A stretch of DNA of 64,000 nucleotides from Staphylococcus auricularis (GTDB lineage: Bacteria; Bacillota; Bacilli; Staphylococcales; Staphylococcaceae): assembly GCF_001500315.1 (NCBI RefSeq), contig NZ_LLER01000018.1, forward strand, positions 22,343 through 86,342. The letters run 5' to 3'. The notes under the pieces are model-generated. The model saw nothing but the letters and a program-made list of their open reading frames with translations. It was not told the origin of the DNA and made no database searches. The translations under genes and the position numbers were made by a program. Shown here one piece after another: positions 47,477-57,967 of the stretch. Positions within the stretch are counted from its first letter, which is position 1; the number at the start of each line of letters is the position of its first letter.

Positions 47477-48457
47477 TTAAAAGAGCTGTATGTATTTCAT
47501 CATGATGAGACTGATCACAATCACGACCAACCATGTTAACAAACCTAATATTACTGGCTTTATCCCTGCTTGTTTAAACTGTCTCATATCTACGGTTAAC
47601 CCGATACCTGCCATTGCAATCGTAATTAAAAAGAGCGCAATGTGATGAAAGACATTAATTAATGCAGGTGGGAAATTTAGCACCGTACTTACGAATGAGG
47701 CTACAACAAACCAGACGATAAACCAAGGAAATATTTGAAAGATCGAAACTCTGTGATTTCGTTCTCTTTCTTCCTTTACCGTCAAATATGTAAAAAATAA
47801 GACGACTGGTACAATCATCAATGTACGCGTGAGCTTCACTATCGTTCCTGTCGCTAATGCATGTCCTCCATAATTTGCCGTCGCAGCCACCACACTGGAT
47901 GTATCATTGATGGCGGTGCCACCAAAGTAACCGAATGCCGTCTGGCTCATATGTAATAAATGTCCAAGTGGTGGGAAAATAAACACGGCAATGATGTTAA
48001 ATAGAAAAATAGTTGAAATAGCATAAGCCACTTGTGATTCACGTGCCTTGATCACAGGACTTGTTGCCGCGATGGCAGAGCCCCCACAAATTGCAGTTCC
48101 TACACCGATTAATATACTGAGCTTTGTATCGAGACGCAATAATTTCATCACCATATACACTACTAAAAATGCACCGATGAGTGTGCTTATGTTGATAGGT
48201 AACGAGCGTAAACCTATTTCCCCGATAGCCTGAAAGCTGAGCGTAAAACCAAGGACGATAATACTATAATGTAAAATCTTCTTACCACTATATTTAATCC
48301 CCGGTGTAAACGAGTCAGGTAGTCGTATGAAATGATTCACGACCATCCCGAAGATAATAGCGAAAATGGCACTACCAATCACTGGGACAACCATGCCTAA
48401 TAATGTCGCAATTACTGCAATAGTTACTGTTAACGTCAGTCCTTTTAATCTTGTCAC
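47477..48457 (-). CDS. YeiH/UPF0324 family membrane protein
   Basis: 326 residues with about nine to ten membrane helices. GVGTAICGGSAIAATSPVI and FGYFGGTAINDTSSVVAA are the repeated re-entrant-type motifs of the YeiH (PSE) family of putative sulfate or anion exporters. The substrate is unproven. Confidence 0.87.
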   Translation of the reverse strand: MTRLKGLTLTVTIAVIATLLGMVVPVIGSAIFAIIFGMVVNHFIRLPDSFTPGIKYSGKKILHYSIIVLGFTLSFQAIGEIGLRSLPINISTLIGAFLVVYMVMKLLRLDTKLSILIGVGTAICGGSAIAATSPVIKARESQVAYAISTIFLFNIIAVFIFPPLGHLLHMSQTAFGYFGGTAINDTSSVVAATANYGGHALATGTIVKLTRTLMIVPVVLFFTYLTVKEERERNHRVSIFQIFPWFIVWFVVASFVSTVLNFPPALINVFHHIALFLITIAMAGIGLTVDMRQFKQAGIKPVILGLLTWLVVIVISLIMMKYIQLF

Positions 48458-48520
48458 ATCGCTACCTCATATTCTGCTAAACGCACTATTTCTGTACATC
48501 CAATGTGTCAATACTATCTT

Positions 48521-48751
48521 TTATCTCATTAACGTGAATGCTCCAAATAAAGGCATAATATTAATGAGCACACCGCCTAATTTCAAGAAGCCATTGACAT
48601 CTTTGTCTTTAATCGTAATCAAGCTGCATATAATCCCAATTAAACTGATGATAATGGGCAGTGCAACTGACGGAAAGGGAGGCATGCCCATAAACACACC
48701 ACCGCCAGATAGTATGCCGCAAAACAATGCGACGTATAAAAATTTTTCCAC
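48521..48751 (-). CDS. Small two-helix membrane protein, unknown
   Basis: 76 residues from a GTG at 48751 with GAGAGGAAGG upstream. Hydrophobic segments lie at about 4-22 and 27-46, plus a third at about 56-73. A glycine-rich motif (GILSGGGVFMGMPPFP) lies in the first loop. No family is recognised. It stands between manA and yeiH on the same strand, 21 bases after manA, so it is probably co-transcribed. Confidence 0.65.
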   Translation of the reverse strand: MEKFLYVALFCGILSGGGVFMGMPPFPSVALPIIISLIGIICSLITIKDKDVNGFLKLGGVLINIMPLFGAFTLMR

Positions 48752-48772
48752 GATGAACCCTTCCTCTCTATG

Positions 48773-49708
48773 TTATAAAAAGCTCACGAGTAAAATGAAA
48801 TCTCCTTCGAACACAGTATCTAAATCATGTGACGTCAATATAAAGTTACTGCCCTTCGCCACGTTATAAATCTCACCATCAACGACGACTTCTCCGCCAC
48901 CATCAATGACTGAAATCAATACAAATTCTCTCGGTTTCATATAATTTAATGTGCCTGATATTTCCCATTTCACCATTGAAAAGAAATCATTGGCGATGAG
49001 TTTCGTCCGCTTGTGATTTTCAACGAATTCAACATCTGTCGTAGCAGCAGTTAAGCTTTGATTGGTTTCAATCACATCTAACGCTTTTTCTTTATTTAAT
49101 TCACGACCTAAACCTTCTGCATCTCTGTCATGGTCATAGATGCGATAAGAAACGTCAGATGATTGCATTGTCTCATATGCGATGACACCGGCTCCAATTG
49201 AATGAATCGTGCCAGCAGGAATAAAATAAAATTCCCCAGGTGTCACTGTCACTCTGTTGAGCACCGCTTCGTAATCATCTTGTTTAATCTTATCTATGGC
49301 TTCATCTCGGTCCTCTGATGTAACGCCATAGACGATTTCAGCACCTGGCTCTGCATCAATGATGTACCAACTTTCTGACTTGCCGTACTGTCCATTTTCA
49401 TTTTCATACGCATAAGCATCATCTGGATGCACCTGGATAGATTGTGGTGACTGGACATCGACCATTTTCACTAATAGCGGAAAATCTTTGCTTGGGAAAT
49501 CACCGAACAATTCGCGATGGTCTTCCCACACTTGATCTAGTGTATGGCCGGCATAAGGACCGTTCACAATTTCACACTTACCGTTTGGATGTGCAGATAT
49601 TGCCCATGCCTCTCCTATATGATCGTTGGGTAGACGATAGCCAAAGTCTTCAAGTCGTCTTCCGCCCCAAACTTTTTCGTGTAATACTGGTTTCAAAAAT
49701 AACGGCAT
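48773..49708 (-). CDS. manA: Mannose-6-phosphate isomerase, class I
   Basis: 311 residues of the short Firmicute type. KVWGGRRL at the start, the zinc ligands in SIQVHPDDAYA and the conserved IPAGTIHSIGAG are present. Interconverts mannose-6-P and fructose-6-P. A downstream cupin half shows VIDGGGEVVVDG. No signal for regulation seen. Confidence 0.94.
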   Translation of the reverse strand: MPLFLKPVLHEKVWGGRRLEDFGYRLPNDHIGEAWAISAHPNGKCEIVNGPYAGHTLDQVWEDHRELFGDFPSKDFPLLVKMVDVQSPQSIQVHPDDAYAYENENGQYGKSESWYIIDAEPGAEIVYGVTSEDRDEAIDKIKQDDYEAVLNRVTVTPGEFYFIPAGTIHSIGAGVIAYETMQSSDVSYRIYDHDRDAEGLGRELNKEKALDVIETNQSLTAATTDVEFVENHKRTKLIANDFFSMVKWEISGTLNYMKPREFVLISVIDGGGEVVVDGEIYNVAKGSNFILTSHDLDTVFEGDFILLVSFL

Positions 49709-49913
49709 TACCGCACCTCCAAAACGATTTTTAGCTCATTTATGTATCATAAAAATTCTGTAATCTGTGAATGATGTGAGCAACCTCAACTACGTTACGA
49801 GCTATAGCCTTCATATCAGTTCATTTCACATGATTAAAATAAAGCTATATACCTCTCCTAATTATATCAACTCTCTTCCTATAATTATAGTCCTTCATTT
49901 AATTTTCCATCAT

Positions 49914-49957
49914 AAAAGCCCACTAAATATGTCTTCACATAGACATAACTAGTGGGC
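49914..49957 (-). terminator. Terminator of the SDR-like gene
   Basis: GCCCACTA / TAGTGGGC with an inner TATGTC / GACATA stem; TTTTATG follows on the minus strand. Confidence 0.75.
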
Positions 49958-49977
49958 ATCACATTTTCAATGTTATT

Positions 49978-50634
49978 TTATTTGTTAAATGGTTCAAGTG
50001 CTGAGTCTATTTCAGTATCTCCATTAATGATTTGGAATTCACTATTGTGACCTTGCCAATCGGTAAGTACTTTTTCTAACACAGCAGCGACATCTTCTCT
50101 GCTAATTTCACCGTGCTTGTCAAAGAAGGCTTCGCTTTCGATCTTACCGCTGCCTGGGTCATCTTTTAACGTACCAGGATGAACAATCGTATAATTGAGT
50201 CCGGACTCTTTCAAGTATTCATCCGCATAGTGTTTCGCAATCGTATATGGTTTTAAATTGCTGTTATCATCAAATGCTTGACGTCTTGAATCAAATGTTG
50301 AAACCATCACATATTGTGAAACGTTATTCGCTTTGCTTGCTTCTATCGTCTTAATAGCACCATCTAGATCTACAATGATCGTTTTGTCTGCACCTGTGCT
50401 ACCACCTGAACCTACAGAAAAGAGCACCTTGTCAAAACCGTTCATTTTTTCAGTAAGTGTCTCAATATCATCGTGTTCTACGTCGATTAACACAGCTTTG
50501 CGACCGCTGTCTTTTAAAGTATTCAACTGATCTTCATTTCTCACACCTGCAGTGACATCTTGTCCATCTGCTTGTAACTTAGCTAATACTTTACTACCTA
50601 CGCCGCCATTAGCGCCTATGACTAATATACTCAT
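49978..50634 (-). CDS. Atypical SDR (NAD(P)-binding, NmrA-like) protein
   Basis: 218 residues with the nucleotide-binding GANGGVGSKV at 7-16 and the YTIAKHYADEYLKESGLNYTIVHPG segment (Tyr and Lys spaced by three). The family covers NAD(P)H-dependent reductases and redox sensors; the substrate is unknown. Monocistronic, divergent from czrA. Confidence 0.85.
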   Translation of the reverse strand: MSILVIGANGGVGSKVLAKLQADGQDVTAGVRNEDQLNTLKDSGRKAVLIDVEHDDIETLTEKMNGFDKVLFSVGSGGSTGADKTIIVDLDGAIKTIEASKANNVSQYVMVSTFDSRRQAFDDNSNLKPYTIAKHYADEYLKESGLNYTIVHPGTLKDDPGSGKIESEAFFDKHGEISREDVAAVLEKVLTDWQGHNSEFQIINGDTEIDSALEPFNK

Positions 50635-50734
50635 TTATATCTCTCCCCTTCATCAATCATTTACCCATTTTCTACCCGGCTATCATTTTATAAAACACGA
50701 CTAGCTCTCAGGCTTGACCTTCTAAAATAAAAGG

Positions 50735-50758
50735 ATTAATATATGAACATATATTAAT
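50735..50758. promoter_or_regulatory. Candidate CzrA operator: perfect 11-2-11 palindrome
   Basis: ATTAATATATG, AA, CATATATTAAT, a perfect inverted repeat 20 bases before the czrA ATG. ArsR/SmtB repressors bind 12-2-12 AT-rich palindromes, and TATGAACATATAT resembles the known czr operator. Zinc should release CzrA. Confidence 0.75.
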
Positions 50759-50777
50759 ATATTAAAAAGGTGATAGC

Positions 50778-51080
50778 ATGAAAAAACAATCCCAAGTGTT
50801 AAACGAAACAACACTTGCACGGGTAACTGAAATATTTAAAGCACTCAGTGATCAAAACAGAGTGAGAATTTTACATTTACTCAATCAAGGATCAGCGAGC
50901 GTCAATTATATCTCTACGACACTCGATATGACTCAATCCAATGTTTCGCATCAACTGCGCACCTTAAAACAAGCCAAGTTGATTAAAGCGACACGACAAG
51001 GTCAGTCTATGATTTACGAAGTAGACGATCACCACGTCACTGACCTACTCTATCAAGCAATACACCATGCTAAACACTAA
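50778..51080 (+). CDS. czrA: Zinc/cobalt-responsive ArsR-family repressor CzrA
   Basis: 100 residues. Winged-helix DNA-binding motif TQSNVSHQLRTLKQ at about 52-65. The alpha-5 zinc ligands of CzrA, Asp84, His86, His97 and His100, are all present, so metal sensing should be intact. It precedes czrB by 11 to 20 bases and sits behind a perfect palindrome. Confidence 0.95.
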   Translation: MKKQSQVLNETTLARVTEIFKALSDQNRVRILHLLNQGSASVNYISTTLDMTQSNVSHQLRTLKQAKLIKATRQGQSMIYEVDDHHVTDLLYQAIHHAKH

Positions 51081-51100
51081 TATAACTGGAGATGACGACA

Positions 51101-52060
51101 ATGAGTAATCATCAACATAATCACATGCATCAACATGTTCATACAGATAATAAAACGATTTTAGCAATCAGTTTTATTATTATTCTTTCGTTTACAATTG
51201 TCGAGATCATCGGTGGTTTTCTTTCTAACAGTTTGGCGTTGATGTCAGATGGTTTACATATGGTGAGTGATACTGTTTCACTCGGTGTGGCCCTCGTGGC
51301 TTTTTACTTCTCAGAAAAACGAGCAACCTTTCATAAAACATTTGGCTACAAACGTTTTGAAATCTTAGCAGCGTTATTTAATGGTGTGACTTTATTCATC
51401 GTGGGCATCATCATAATTATTGAAGCGATTCAGCGTTTTATCGAACCTGAAGACGTGCAATCGATAGAAATGTTACTCATCAGTTTAATCGGTTTAATCG
51501 TGAATATCGTCGTGGCATGGTTAATGTTTAAAAGCGGTGATACAGACCATAACATTAACATGCGCGGTGCATTTATCCACGTGATGGGTGACCTGTTAGG
51601 TTCTGTCGGTGCAATGATAGCGGCAGTGGGTATTTGGCTCACTGGATGGAACTTCCTCGACCCTATCATTAGTATCATCGTATCGTTGCTTATCTTGCAT
51701 AGCAGTTGGGGTATTATCGCCGCTTCAATTAATGTACTGATGGAAGGAACACCTGAAGATGTATCTATTAAACAAGTCATCCATGCGATTAAATCTGAAC
51801 CTCAAGTCACACATGTACACGACTGTCATGTCTGGACCATTTCAAATGGGATTAACGCAGTAAGCTGTCATGCGGTCATCGATCCACAGCTCACCGTTGA
51901 GGCGTGTGATGCGATACTGAAATCTATCGAACAAAAACTCGCAAAACGCAATATCCAACACATGACCATTCAATTAGAAACAGCCAACCATGATCACGGT
52001 GATGAAACGTTTTGTTCTGTCATTAATAATACGAAACATGCACATCATCACCACCACTAA
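51101..52060 (+). CDS. czrB: Cation diffusion facilitator zinc exporter CzrB
   Basis: 319 residues from the ATG at 51101; the ATG at 51092 overlaps the ribosome site GGAGATG. Six membrane helices. Metal-site residues are in SDGLHMVSD (helix 2) and HVMGDLLGS (helix 5). Histidine-rich tails at both ends bind metal. Zn2+/H+ antiport out of the cell. Second gene of the czr operon. Confidence 0.95.
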   Translation: MSNHQHNHMHQHVHTDNKTILAISFIIILSFTIVEIIGGFLSNSLALMSDGLHMVSDTVSLGVALVAFYFSEKRATFHKTFGYKRFEILAALFNGVTLFIVGIIIIIEAIQRFIEPEDVQSIEMLLISLIGLIVNIVVAWLMFKSGDTDHNINMRGAFIHVMGDLLGSVGAMIAAVGIWLTGWNFLDPIISIIVSLLILHSSWGIIAASINVLMEGTPEDVSIKQVIHAIKSEPQVTHVHDCHVWTISNGINAVSCHAVIDPQLTVEACDAILKSIEQKLAKRNIQHMTIQLETANHDHGDETFCSVINNTKHAHHHHH

Positions 52061-52091
52061 AGACAATGTAGATGAATTCTATATACATTAA

Positions 52092-52173
52092 AAAAGACGT
52101 ATTGGTATCTCGCAACTTCTTTGGCAAATCGTACTTTGCCTTTCTATGAAGTGCAGATAAATCAATACGTCTT
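52092..52173. terminator. Long nested bidirectional terminator (czrB / phosphoesterase)
   Basis: AAAGACGTATTG at 52094-52105 pairs with CAATACGTCTTT; the stem continues imperfectly through TATCT and ACTTC. Inside is GGCAAA / TTTGCC. T runs lie on both sides. Confidence 0.8.
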
Positions 52174-52230
52174 TCTTTGTATCATTTTGAATTGTTGTGT
52201 ATCTCGTGACTGCGTTTTGTTGCGCTGTGT

Positions 52231-52962
52231 CTATAAAAATTGATCAAATATCAGCGATTTGGCTGGTACTTGTTTTTCGTCAAAACCTGCAATAAACTCT
52301 TCGTTATCATAAGGTACTTTGACACGTTCGATAGAAAATTCATTTTCATTAATCGTCACGAGTCCATAGCTCGCATAAGCACCATTGTTTAAACCTACAG
52401 AACCAGGGTTGAAGTAAATGGTTTCTTTATCATCATACATGTGCACAGTGTGGTTGTGACCAAACACGATGAGATCTGCATCTTTATCACTAAAAAGTTC
52501 AGACATATTTTCTAATGAAGGTGTCACGATTGGACTAAATGGTTGTTCATCAATAGATACTTCCAATTGATCATTTGGTATTTCATAATGAATGAAAAGA
52601 ACTTTCTTACCTTCTACTGTGAGTTCTCTCGTTCTTGGTAATGCATTAAGTTCTTCGTAGTAATCTTCATCCATGTGACTTTCTATCCATTGATGATGTT
52701 CGTAAAATTTGTCTTCCAAATCTTTGGGATACGGTGTGTCATTAATAATAGACATCACAGCCTCATCATGATTACCGGCAATGATCTCCATATCATCTCT
52801 ATCGAATACAGCATCTAATACTTTATTCGTTTCATGACCAATACCGACTAAATCGCCTAAGTTATAAATCTTTTTGACATTACTTCTACTATCAATATCA
52901 TCCAATACTGCCTCTAAAGCATCAAAGTTACCATGTATATCAGTGATAACTGCGAATTTCAT
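52231..52962 (-). CDS. Calcineurin-like metallophosphoesterase (YfcE/MJ0936 type)
   Basis: 243 residues. TDIHGN at 7-12, YNLGDLVGIG, AGNHDEAV and FGHNHTVH are the metal-ligand blocks. The substrate is unknown; family members are phosphodiesterases. A ribosome site AGGGAGG precedes the ATG. Divergent from the 53 kb membrane protein. Confidence 0.85.
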   Translation of the reverse strand: MKFAVITDIHGNFDALEAVLDDIDSRSNVKKIYNLGDLVGIGHETNKVLDAVFDRDDMEIIAGNHDEAVMSIINDTPYPKDLEDKFYEHHQWIESHMDEDYYEELNALPRTRELTVEGKKVLFIHYEIPNDQLEVSIDEQPFSPIVTPSLENMSELFSDKDADLIVFGHNHTVHMYDDKETIYFNPGSVGLNNGAYASYGLVTINENEFSIERVKVPYDNEEFIAGFDEKQVPAKSLIFDQFL

Positions 52963-53094
52963 GATGAAACCTCCCTTTTAAAATTATTTCCATTCTTATT
53001 ATAATAACATTTATTTGCCATTTGGCTACCTATTTATTTTAAAATCCTAAAATTTTTGGTATCGTGTTTATATCACTAAAAAGGAGTGTGCAAA

Positions 53095-54189
53095 GTGTTT
53101 AAATTTCATAAGCTTGCTATACAGAATATGAAACCACAACACGCCAAAACGTTACTTATCACGTTAATTGGTCTTGTGATTTTATTTGTTTTAGCGTTTG
53201 TATCTGTCATTCCAGTGTCAGCTGCAATACAAACATTGGTCCTATCTCTCATGATGCAGCAAATTACTGGTAAAGTGATCGCATTAATTGCTTTAGCTAT
53301 ATTGTTGCCGATCTTACTGTACATTTTCATTGGTTATCCATTAATAGCAGGCATCATTCATGCGATTCGAAAAGCAATCAATAAAGAAAAAGTTTCATTT
53401 AGCGATATCATAGCTAGTTTTAGAAAAGGTAGATATGCTAAAAGTTTAAAACTTTCACTATTTACTTTATTATTCCTAGTCATACTCGGTGTCATTACAT
53501 ACATCGTAGTACAACTCGCTAATCTAGGTGTTTCTCATTTATTCAGTGCAATTCAAGCACGCCTAGCAACATCTGAGCACTTTATTGGTTATGCACTCAC
53601 ACTAAATGTCATTTTAGTGTTAATCTTAGCATTCATCCAATCAATTATTACTTGGTTCTTCACTATTGTCATTGTTAACTACACTACAGCATATACAGAA
53701 GATCCAAGAAGAGGCGCTTGGAAAGATGTGAAATTAGGATTCAAAGGTATTAAAAACGGAAACAAAACTTGGTTCAAATTCTTTATCGGTATCCTATTAC
53801 TTAACTTAGTCGTGCTCATCTTAGATGGACCAGTTAATCAAGCCCTTGTAATTTCTACAGGTGGTATTTCTCAAACCGTAGCAACAATCTTGATTAACAT
53901 CTTTATGGTGATCGTAGTCATTGTACGTATCTTAATTTACTACTTCAACATCATTGCAGTCGTACAATACTTCAACCGTAATGGACGTCTAAATGGCAGT
54001 GATAACACAACGTCAGCACAACCTTCAGTAGGTCCTTCAAACATTCAATCCTCAGGTCTAAATGCTGAAGATTATGCGACACCATCTAACGACGAAACAT
54101 CACACCATCAAACAGAGTCAAATGTAGATGAGTCACAAGTAACAGAATCAGATCGTGATACTACAAAATCAGATGAACCAAAACAGTAA
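53095..54189 (+). CDS. Polytopic membrane protein, unknown function
   Basis: 364 residues from a GTG at 53095 with AGGAG eight bases upstream. About six membrane helices: near 20-46, 60-85, 115-140, 160-188, 220-240 and 260-285. The C-terminal 70 residues are hydrophilic and rich in Ser, Thr, Gln, Asn and Asp, presumably a disordered tail. No catalytic motif. It resembles DUF975/DUF4013-type proteins only loosely. Confidence 0.7.
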   Translation: MFKFHKLAIQNMKPQHAKTLLITLIGLVILFVLAFVSVIPVSAAIQTLVLSLMMQQITGKVIALIALAILLPILLYIFIGYPLIAGIIHAIRKAINKEKVSFSDIIASFRKGRYAKSLKLSLFTLLFLVILGVITYIVVQLANLGVSHLFSAIQARLATSEHFIGYALTLNVILVLILAFIQSIITWFFTIVIVNYTTAYTEDPRRGAWKDVKLGFKGIKNGNKTWFKFFIGILLLNLVVLILDGPVNQALVISTGGISQTVATILINIFMVIVVIVRILIYYFNIIAVVQYFNRNGRLNGSDNTTSAQPSVGPSNIQSSGLNAEDYATPSNDETSHHQTESNVDESQVTESDRDTTKSDEPKQ

Positions 54190-54198
54190 TAATAAATT

Positions 54199-54230
54199 AA
54201 AATGCGGGAACGATTCAGTTCCCGCATTTT
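54199..54230. terminator. Bidirectional intrinsic terminator
   Basis: AAATGCGGGAAC / GTTCCCGCATTT with a six-base loop, between the convergent 53 kb and HAD genes. Confidence 0.9.
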
Positions 54231-54269
54231 TTATGTCTAAACAACTCTTTTTAGTTTTAACGTGTGCAG

Positions 54270-55130
54270 TTACTTTTCTCCTAATAGGTTCTGTGCTAGA
54301 TACTTAGCCGCCCCATCTTCTTCATTCGTTAAAGAAGTAATATCCTTAGCTAGAGCTTGGACTTCAGGTCGCGCATTTTTCATAGCAACTGTATAATGAC
54401 CAAAATTAAACATCGCACGATCATTATCACTATCACCAATCACAAGCGTTTCATGCTGTTCGATGCCAAAGTGCTCAATCATTTCTTTAATACCTGAGCC
54501 TTTATCGATGCCATAAGCCATTGTTTCTGCATTATAACGAGATGAATTAGACACAGAGATACGTAATGTATCTTGATCTAATTGTAATTGCTTGCGAAAA
54601 TCAGAAATCTTATCATAATCAGGCGCAAACAAATATATTTTCGAATAGCCGTCGCCAGAGAACTCGTCTTGCCAGTTAATCTTGCCGTTTAACGCATCTT
54701 TACGTGATAACCATTCACTCTCACTCACTTGGTTCGGTGGAGTTTCTCCTTCAATCATCGCTTCAATCCATTGACGATCTTCGTTTAACACGATGCGATC
54801 TCCTTCAAAAGGAAACACTTCGTAATAAATACCATCTGCTTTTGCGCGTTGAGCGAGATCCAACACTTGCGCTTGAGATAAGGTGTGTTTAAACAGTACA
54901 CCTTCTAATGTGTGGCCTAATGTCCCATTAGAACTAATGATACCATCAACTTCAAAATGTTCAGGCACAAGATAGTGAATTTCATCATGTGATCGACCCG
55001 TTGCTAAAAACACTTTATAACCCTGTGTACGTAACTGATCAATCACCTCTTTAGTATATAAACTAACTTGGTTATTTTCATGGAGTAGCGTCCCGTCCAT
55101 GTCTAAAAATATTGCTTTAACATCGTCCAT
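54270..55130 (-). CDS. Cof-type HAD superfamily phosphatase
   Basis: 286 residues from the ATG at 55130, after GGAGGGAAA; an ATG seven codons upstream overlaps that site. HAD motifs: IFLDMDGTL (nucleophile Asp), ISSNGT, and IGDSDNDRAMF near the C terminus; a type C2 cap lies between. Phosphatase for sugar phosphates or flavin/PLP-type substrates; specificity is unknown. 75 bases from the ABC ATPase stop. Confidence 0.87.
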   Translation of the reverse strand: MDDVKAIFLDMDGTLLHENNQVSLYTKEVIDQLRTQGYKVFLATGRSHDEIHYLVPEHFEVDGIISSNGTLGHTLEGVLFKHTLSQAQVLDLAQRAKADGIYYEVFPFEGDRIVLNEDRQWIEAMIEGETPPNQVSESEWLSRKDALNGKINWQDEFSGDGYSKIYLFAPDYDKISDFRKQLQLDQDTLRISVSNSSRYNAETMAYGIDKGSGIKEMIEHFGIEQHETLVIGDSDNDRAMFNFGHYTVAMKNARPEVQALAKDITSLTNEEDGAAKYLAQNLLGEK

Positions 55131-55204
55131 CTCATTTCCCTCCGTTATCATTCATGGTCATTTATATAAAGTATGGCACGCCATACCTATTTGCGCAATC
55201 TTTG

Positions 55205-55984
55205 TCACTGTAAAAATAAAGCATATCTATCTTCGTGTTGTTTTAAATGTACGGGTCGATGGAAGAATTGAGACAGCACTGTCTCATTGAGTACGTCACG
55301 GATTTCTCCCTTTTTAAAACATTGCCCGTCACGTAACAATAATGCATGCGTCATATGGGGCGTTAATTCTTCTACAAAGTGTGTGACATAGATGACGGAA
55401 AGTTCAGGCCGTTGAATATAGAGCTGTTCCAATGCTGATAATAAAGTTTCTCTGGCAATAAAATCCAACCCTGACGCTGGTTCATCGAGTATTAACATCG
55501 ATGGTTGACCCATGAGCGTACGTGCAATGAGGACACGTTGTTGCTCACCCGTAGATAAGGTGCCATAATAGGCTTCGGAAAAGGCTCCCATGCCTACTTC
55601 TGATAAAAGCTGATATGCTTGTTTTTCAACTTCAGCGGTCACCGTTTGAAACACACCGATAGATTGATATGCACCGCTAATGACAATATCAAGGACAGTT
55701 TCTCCCTCTTGAAAACGATTCATTAATTGATGTGAGACAAAGCCAATGTGTTGTCTGACACGATCTGCAGAATATCCCACCTTACCAGGCTCCATCTGGA
55801 ACAGTTCTACAGTCCCGCTTGTCGCAAAATCATAGCCATTTAAAATATTAAGTAACGTAGATTTCCCTGCGCCATTCAAACCGTAAAGTAACCACTTCTC
55901 ACCTGGTTGAATCTGCCAAGAAATATCCTTTAAAATTTCTTTACCCCTTTTGATTTTAGAAAGATGTGTTAGGTTAATCAACAT
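55205..55984 (-). CDS. ABC transporter ATP-binding protein (YlmA-like)
   Basis: 259 residues. Walker A GLNGAGKST (about 35-43), signature LSTGEQQR (about 143-150; the usual LSGGQ is altered) and Walker B MLILDEPASG. No permease gene is adjacent. Stand-alone ATPases of this type resemble YlmA and molybdate or metal importers, but assignment is uncertain. Confidence 0.82.
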   Translation of the reverse strand: MLINLTHLSKIKRGKEILKDISWQIQPGEKWLLYGLNGAGKSTLLNILNGYDFATSGTVELFQMEPGKVGYSADRVRQHIGFVSHQLMNRFQEGETVLDIVISGAYQSIGVFQTVTAEVEKQAYQLLSEVGMGAFSEAYYGTLSTGEQQRVLIARTLMGQPSMLILDEPASGLDFIARETLLSALEQLYIQRPELSVIYVTHFVEELTPHMTHALLLRDGQCFKKGEIRDVLNETVLSQFFHRPVHLKQHEDRYALFLQ

Positions 55985-56059
55985 AAGCTTCTCCCCCTTT
56001 GTTCAATGATGCATATTGATTTTAATCATGGCTTTTCGTTTTGAAAAAGGCTGATATAT

Positions 56060-56104
56060 AAAAAGATCCAGTTTGAAGCGAAGAGACGCCAACTGGATCT
56101 TTCT
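56060..56104 (-). terminator. Terminator of glmS
   Basis: AAAGATCCAGTT / AACTGGATCTTT with an inner GGCGTCTCTTCGC hairpin; a T run follows. It lies 60 bases past the glmS stop. Confidence 0.8.
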
Positions 56105-56161
56105 TATCATTTTAAAATGAAATTATTATCGCTCATTACATTTAAATGTAGCCATTCGCAA

Positions 56162-57967
56162 TTACTCTACAGTTACAGATTTCGCTAAGTTACGTGGTTT
56201 ATCCACATCAAGATCTCTGTGTAAAGCTGCGTAGTATGCAATTAATTGGAAGACCACAACGGAAACAAGTGGTGTTAATAATTCATGGACGTGAGGAATC
56301 ACGTAAGTGTCTCCTTCTTTATCGAGTCCTTCCATTGAAACGATACATGTATGTGCACCACGTGTGACGACTTCTTGCACATTACTGCGAATTGAACCAT
56401 TCACACCCTCTTGTGTTGCAAGTGCAAAGACAGGCGTACCTTCTTCGATTAATGCGATTGTACCGTGTTTCAATTCACCACCCGCAAATCCTTCTGCTTG
56501 AATATATGAAATTTCTTTAAGTTTAAGCGCACTTTCTAAGCTGACATTATAATCGATCGTACGACCAATATAGAATGCATTGCGTGTTGTAGCTAAGTAG
56601 TCTTTCGCAATTTGTTCCATATATTCTGCGTCATCGACAACAGATTCCATCGCTGTAGTCACTTTCGCTAGTTCACGAAGTAATTCTACGTCTACTTCTT
56701 TACCGCGTGCTTGTGCCACCACTTGTGAAAGTATAGATAACACAGCGATTTGAGCAGTGTATGCTTTTGTAGAAGCGACCGCAATTTCAGGACCTGCGTG
56801 TAAGAGTAATGTATGATCTGCTTCTCTTGATAATGTAGAACCAGCTACATTTGTTACAGTTAATGATTTGTGTCCCAATTTTTTCGTTTCAACTAATACA
56901 GCACGACTGTCTGCTGTTTCCCCTGATTGAGAAATGTAGATGAATAATGGTTTTTCTGATAAGAGCGGCATGTTATATACGAATTCAGAGGCTACGTGTA
57001 CTTCTGTTGGCACACCAGCCCATTTTTCAATAAATTCTTTACCGACTAACCCTGCATGGTAGCTTGTACCTGCAGCAATGATGTAAATACGATCCGCTTC
57101 AGCAACATCATTTACGATATCTTGGTCGATTTTTAAGTTACCATTTTCATCTTGATATTCTTGAATAATACGACGCATCACAGCAGGTTGTTCGTGGATT
57201 TCTTTTAACATGTAATGATCGTAAACGCCTTTTTCAGCATCTGATGCATCAATTTCTGCAATATAAGTTTCTCGGTCTTGTACGTTACCTTGTTGGTCTT
57301 TAATTGTAACTGAATCACGTTTTACAAGAACGATTTCGTGGTCGTGGATTTCTTTGTATTCATTTGTTGCTTGAAGCATTGCTAATGCGTCTGATGCAAT
57401 GACATTAAAGCCATCTCCTACACCGATGAGTAATGGAGATTTATTTTTCGCTACGTATAACGTATCTCTATCGTTACTATCTAATAAACCTAAGGCATAA
57501 GATCCATCAAGTAATGATACGACTTTTGTAAAGGCCTCTTCTGTTGATAAGCCTTCATTTGAGAAGTGTTCAATTAATTGGACAATGACTTCTGTATCAG
57601 TGTCTGAAACCACTTCTGTATCTGGCATATATTCTGATTTTAATTCTTCATAATTTTCGATTACACCGTTGTGAACAAGTGTAAATCGTGCTGAAGAAGA
57701 TTGATGTGGGTGAGCATTTTCATAGTTAGGAGTACCATGTGTTGCCCAACGTGTATGACCAATACCTACTGTTCCATCTGCTTCGTCTTCATCAGCGATT
57801 TTTCTCAATTCTGCAATTCGGCCTTTTTCTTTAAAAACGTGTGTGCCGTCATCATTGACAACTGCCACACCTGCTGAATCATAACCGCGATATTCTAATT
57901 TTTCTAATCCAGTTAATAGTAATTCTTTCGCATTCTCATAGCCGATATATCCGACAATTCCACACAT
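56162..57967 (-). CDS. glmS: Glutamine-fructose-6-phosphate aminotransferase
   Basis: 601 residues. The N-terminal Ntn amidotransferase domain has nucleophile Cys2 (MCGIVGYIG) and HTRWATHG. Two SIS sugar-isomerase domains follow, with SQSGETADS and the C-terminal [15 protein letters not shown]. It makes glucosamine-6-phosphate, the first step to UDP-GlcNAc. A glmS ribozyme precedes it. Confidence 0.97.
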   Translation of the reverse strand: MCGIVGYIGYENAKELLLTGLEKLEYRGYDSAGVAVVNDDGTHVFKEKGRIAELRKIADEDEADGTVGIGHTRWATHGTPNYENAHPHQSSSARFTLVHNGVIENYEELKSEYMPDTEVVSDTDTEVIVQLIEHFSNEGLSTEEAFTKVVSLLDGSYALGLLDSNDRDTLYVAKNKSPLLIGVGDGFNVIASDALAMLQATNEYKEIHDHEIVLVKRDSVTIKDQQGNVQDRETYIAEIDASDAEKGVYDHYMLKEIHEQPAVMRRIIQEYQDENGNLKIDQDIVNDVAEADRIYIIAAGTSYHAGLVGKEFIEKWAGVPTEVHVASEFVYNMPLLSEKPLFIYISQSGETADSRAVLVETKKLGHKSLTVTNVAGSTLSREADHTLLLHAGPEIAVASTKAYTAQIAVLSILSQVVAQARGKEVDVELLRELAKVTTAMESVVDDAEYMEQIAKDYLATTRNAFYIGRTIDYNVSLESALKLKEISYIQAEGFAGGELKHGTIALIEEGTPVFALATQEGVNGSIRSNVQEVVTRGAHTCIVSMEGLDKEGDTYVIPHVHELLTPLVSVVVFQLIAYYAALHRDLDVDKPRNLAKSVTVE

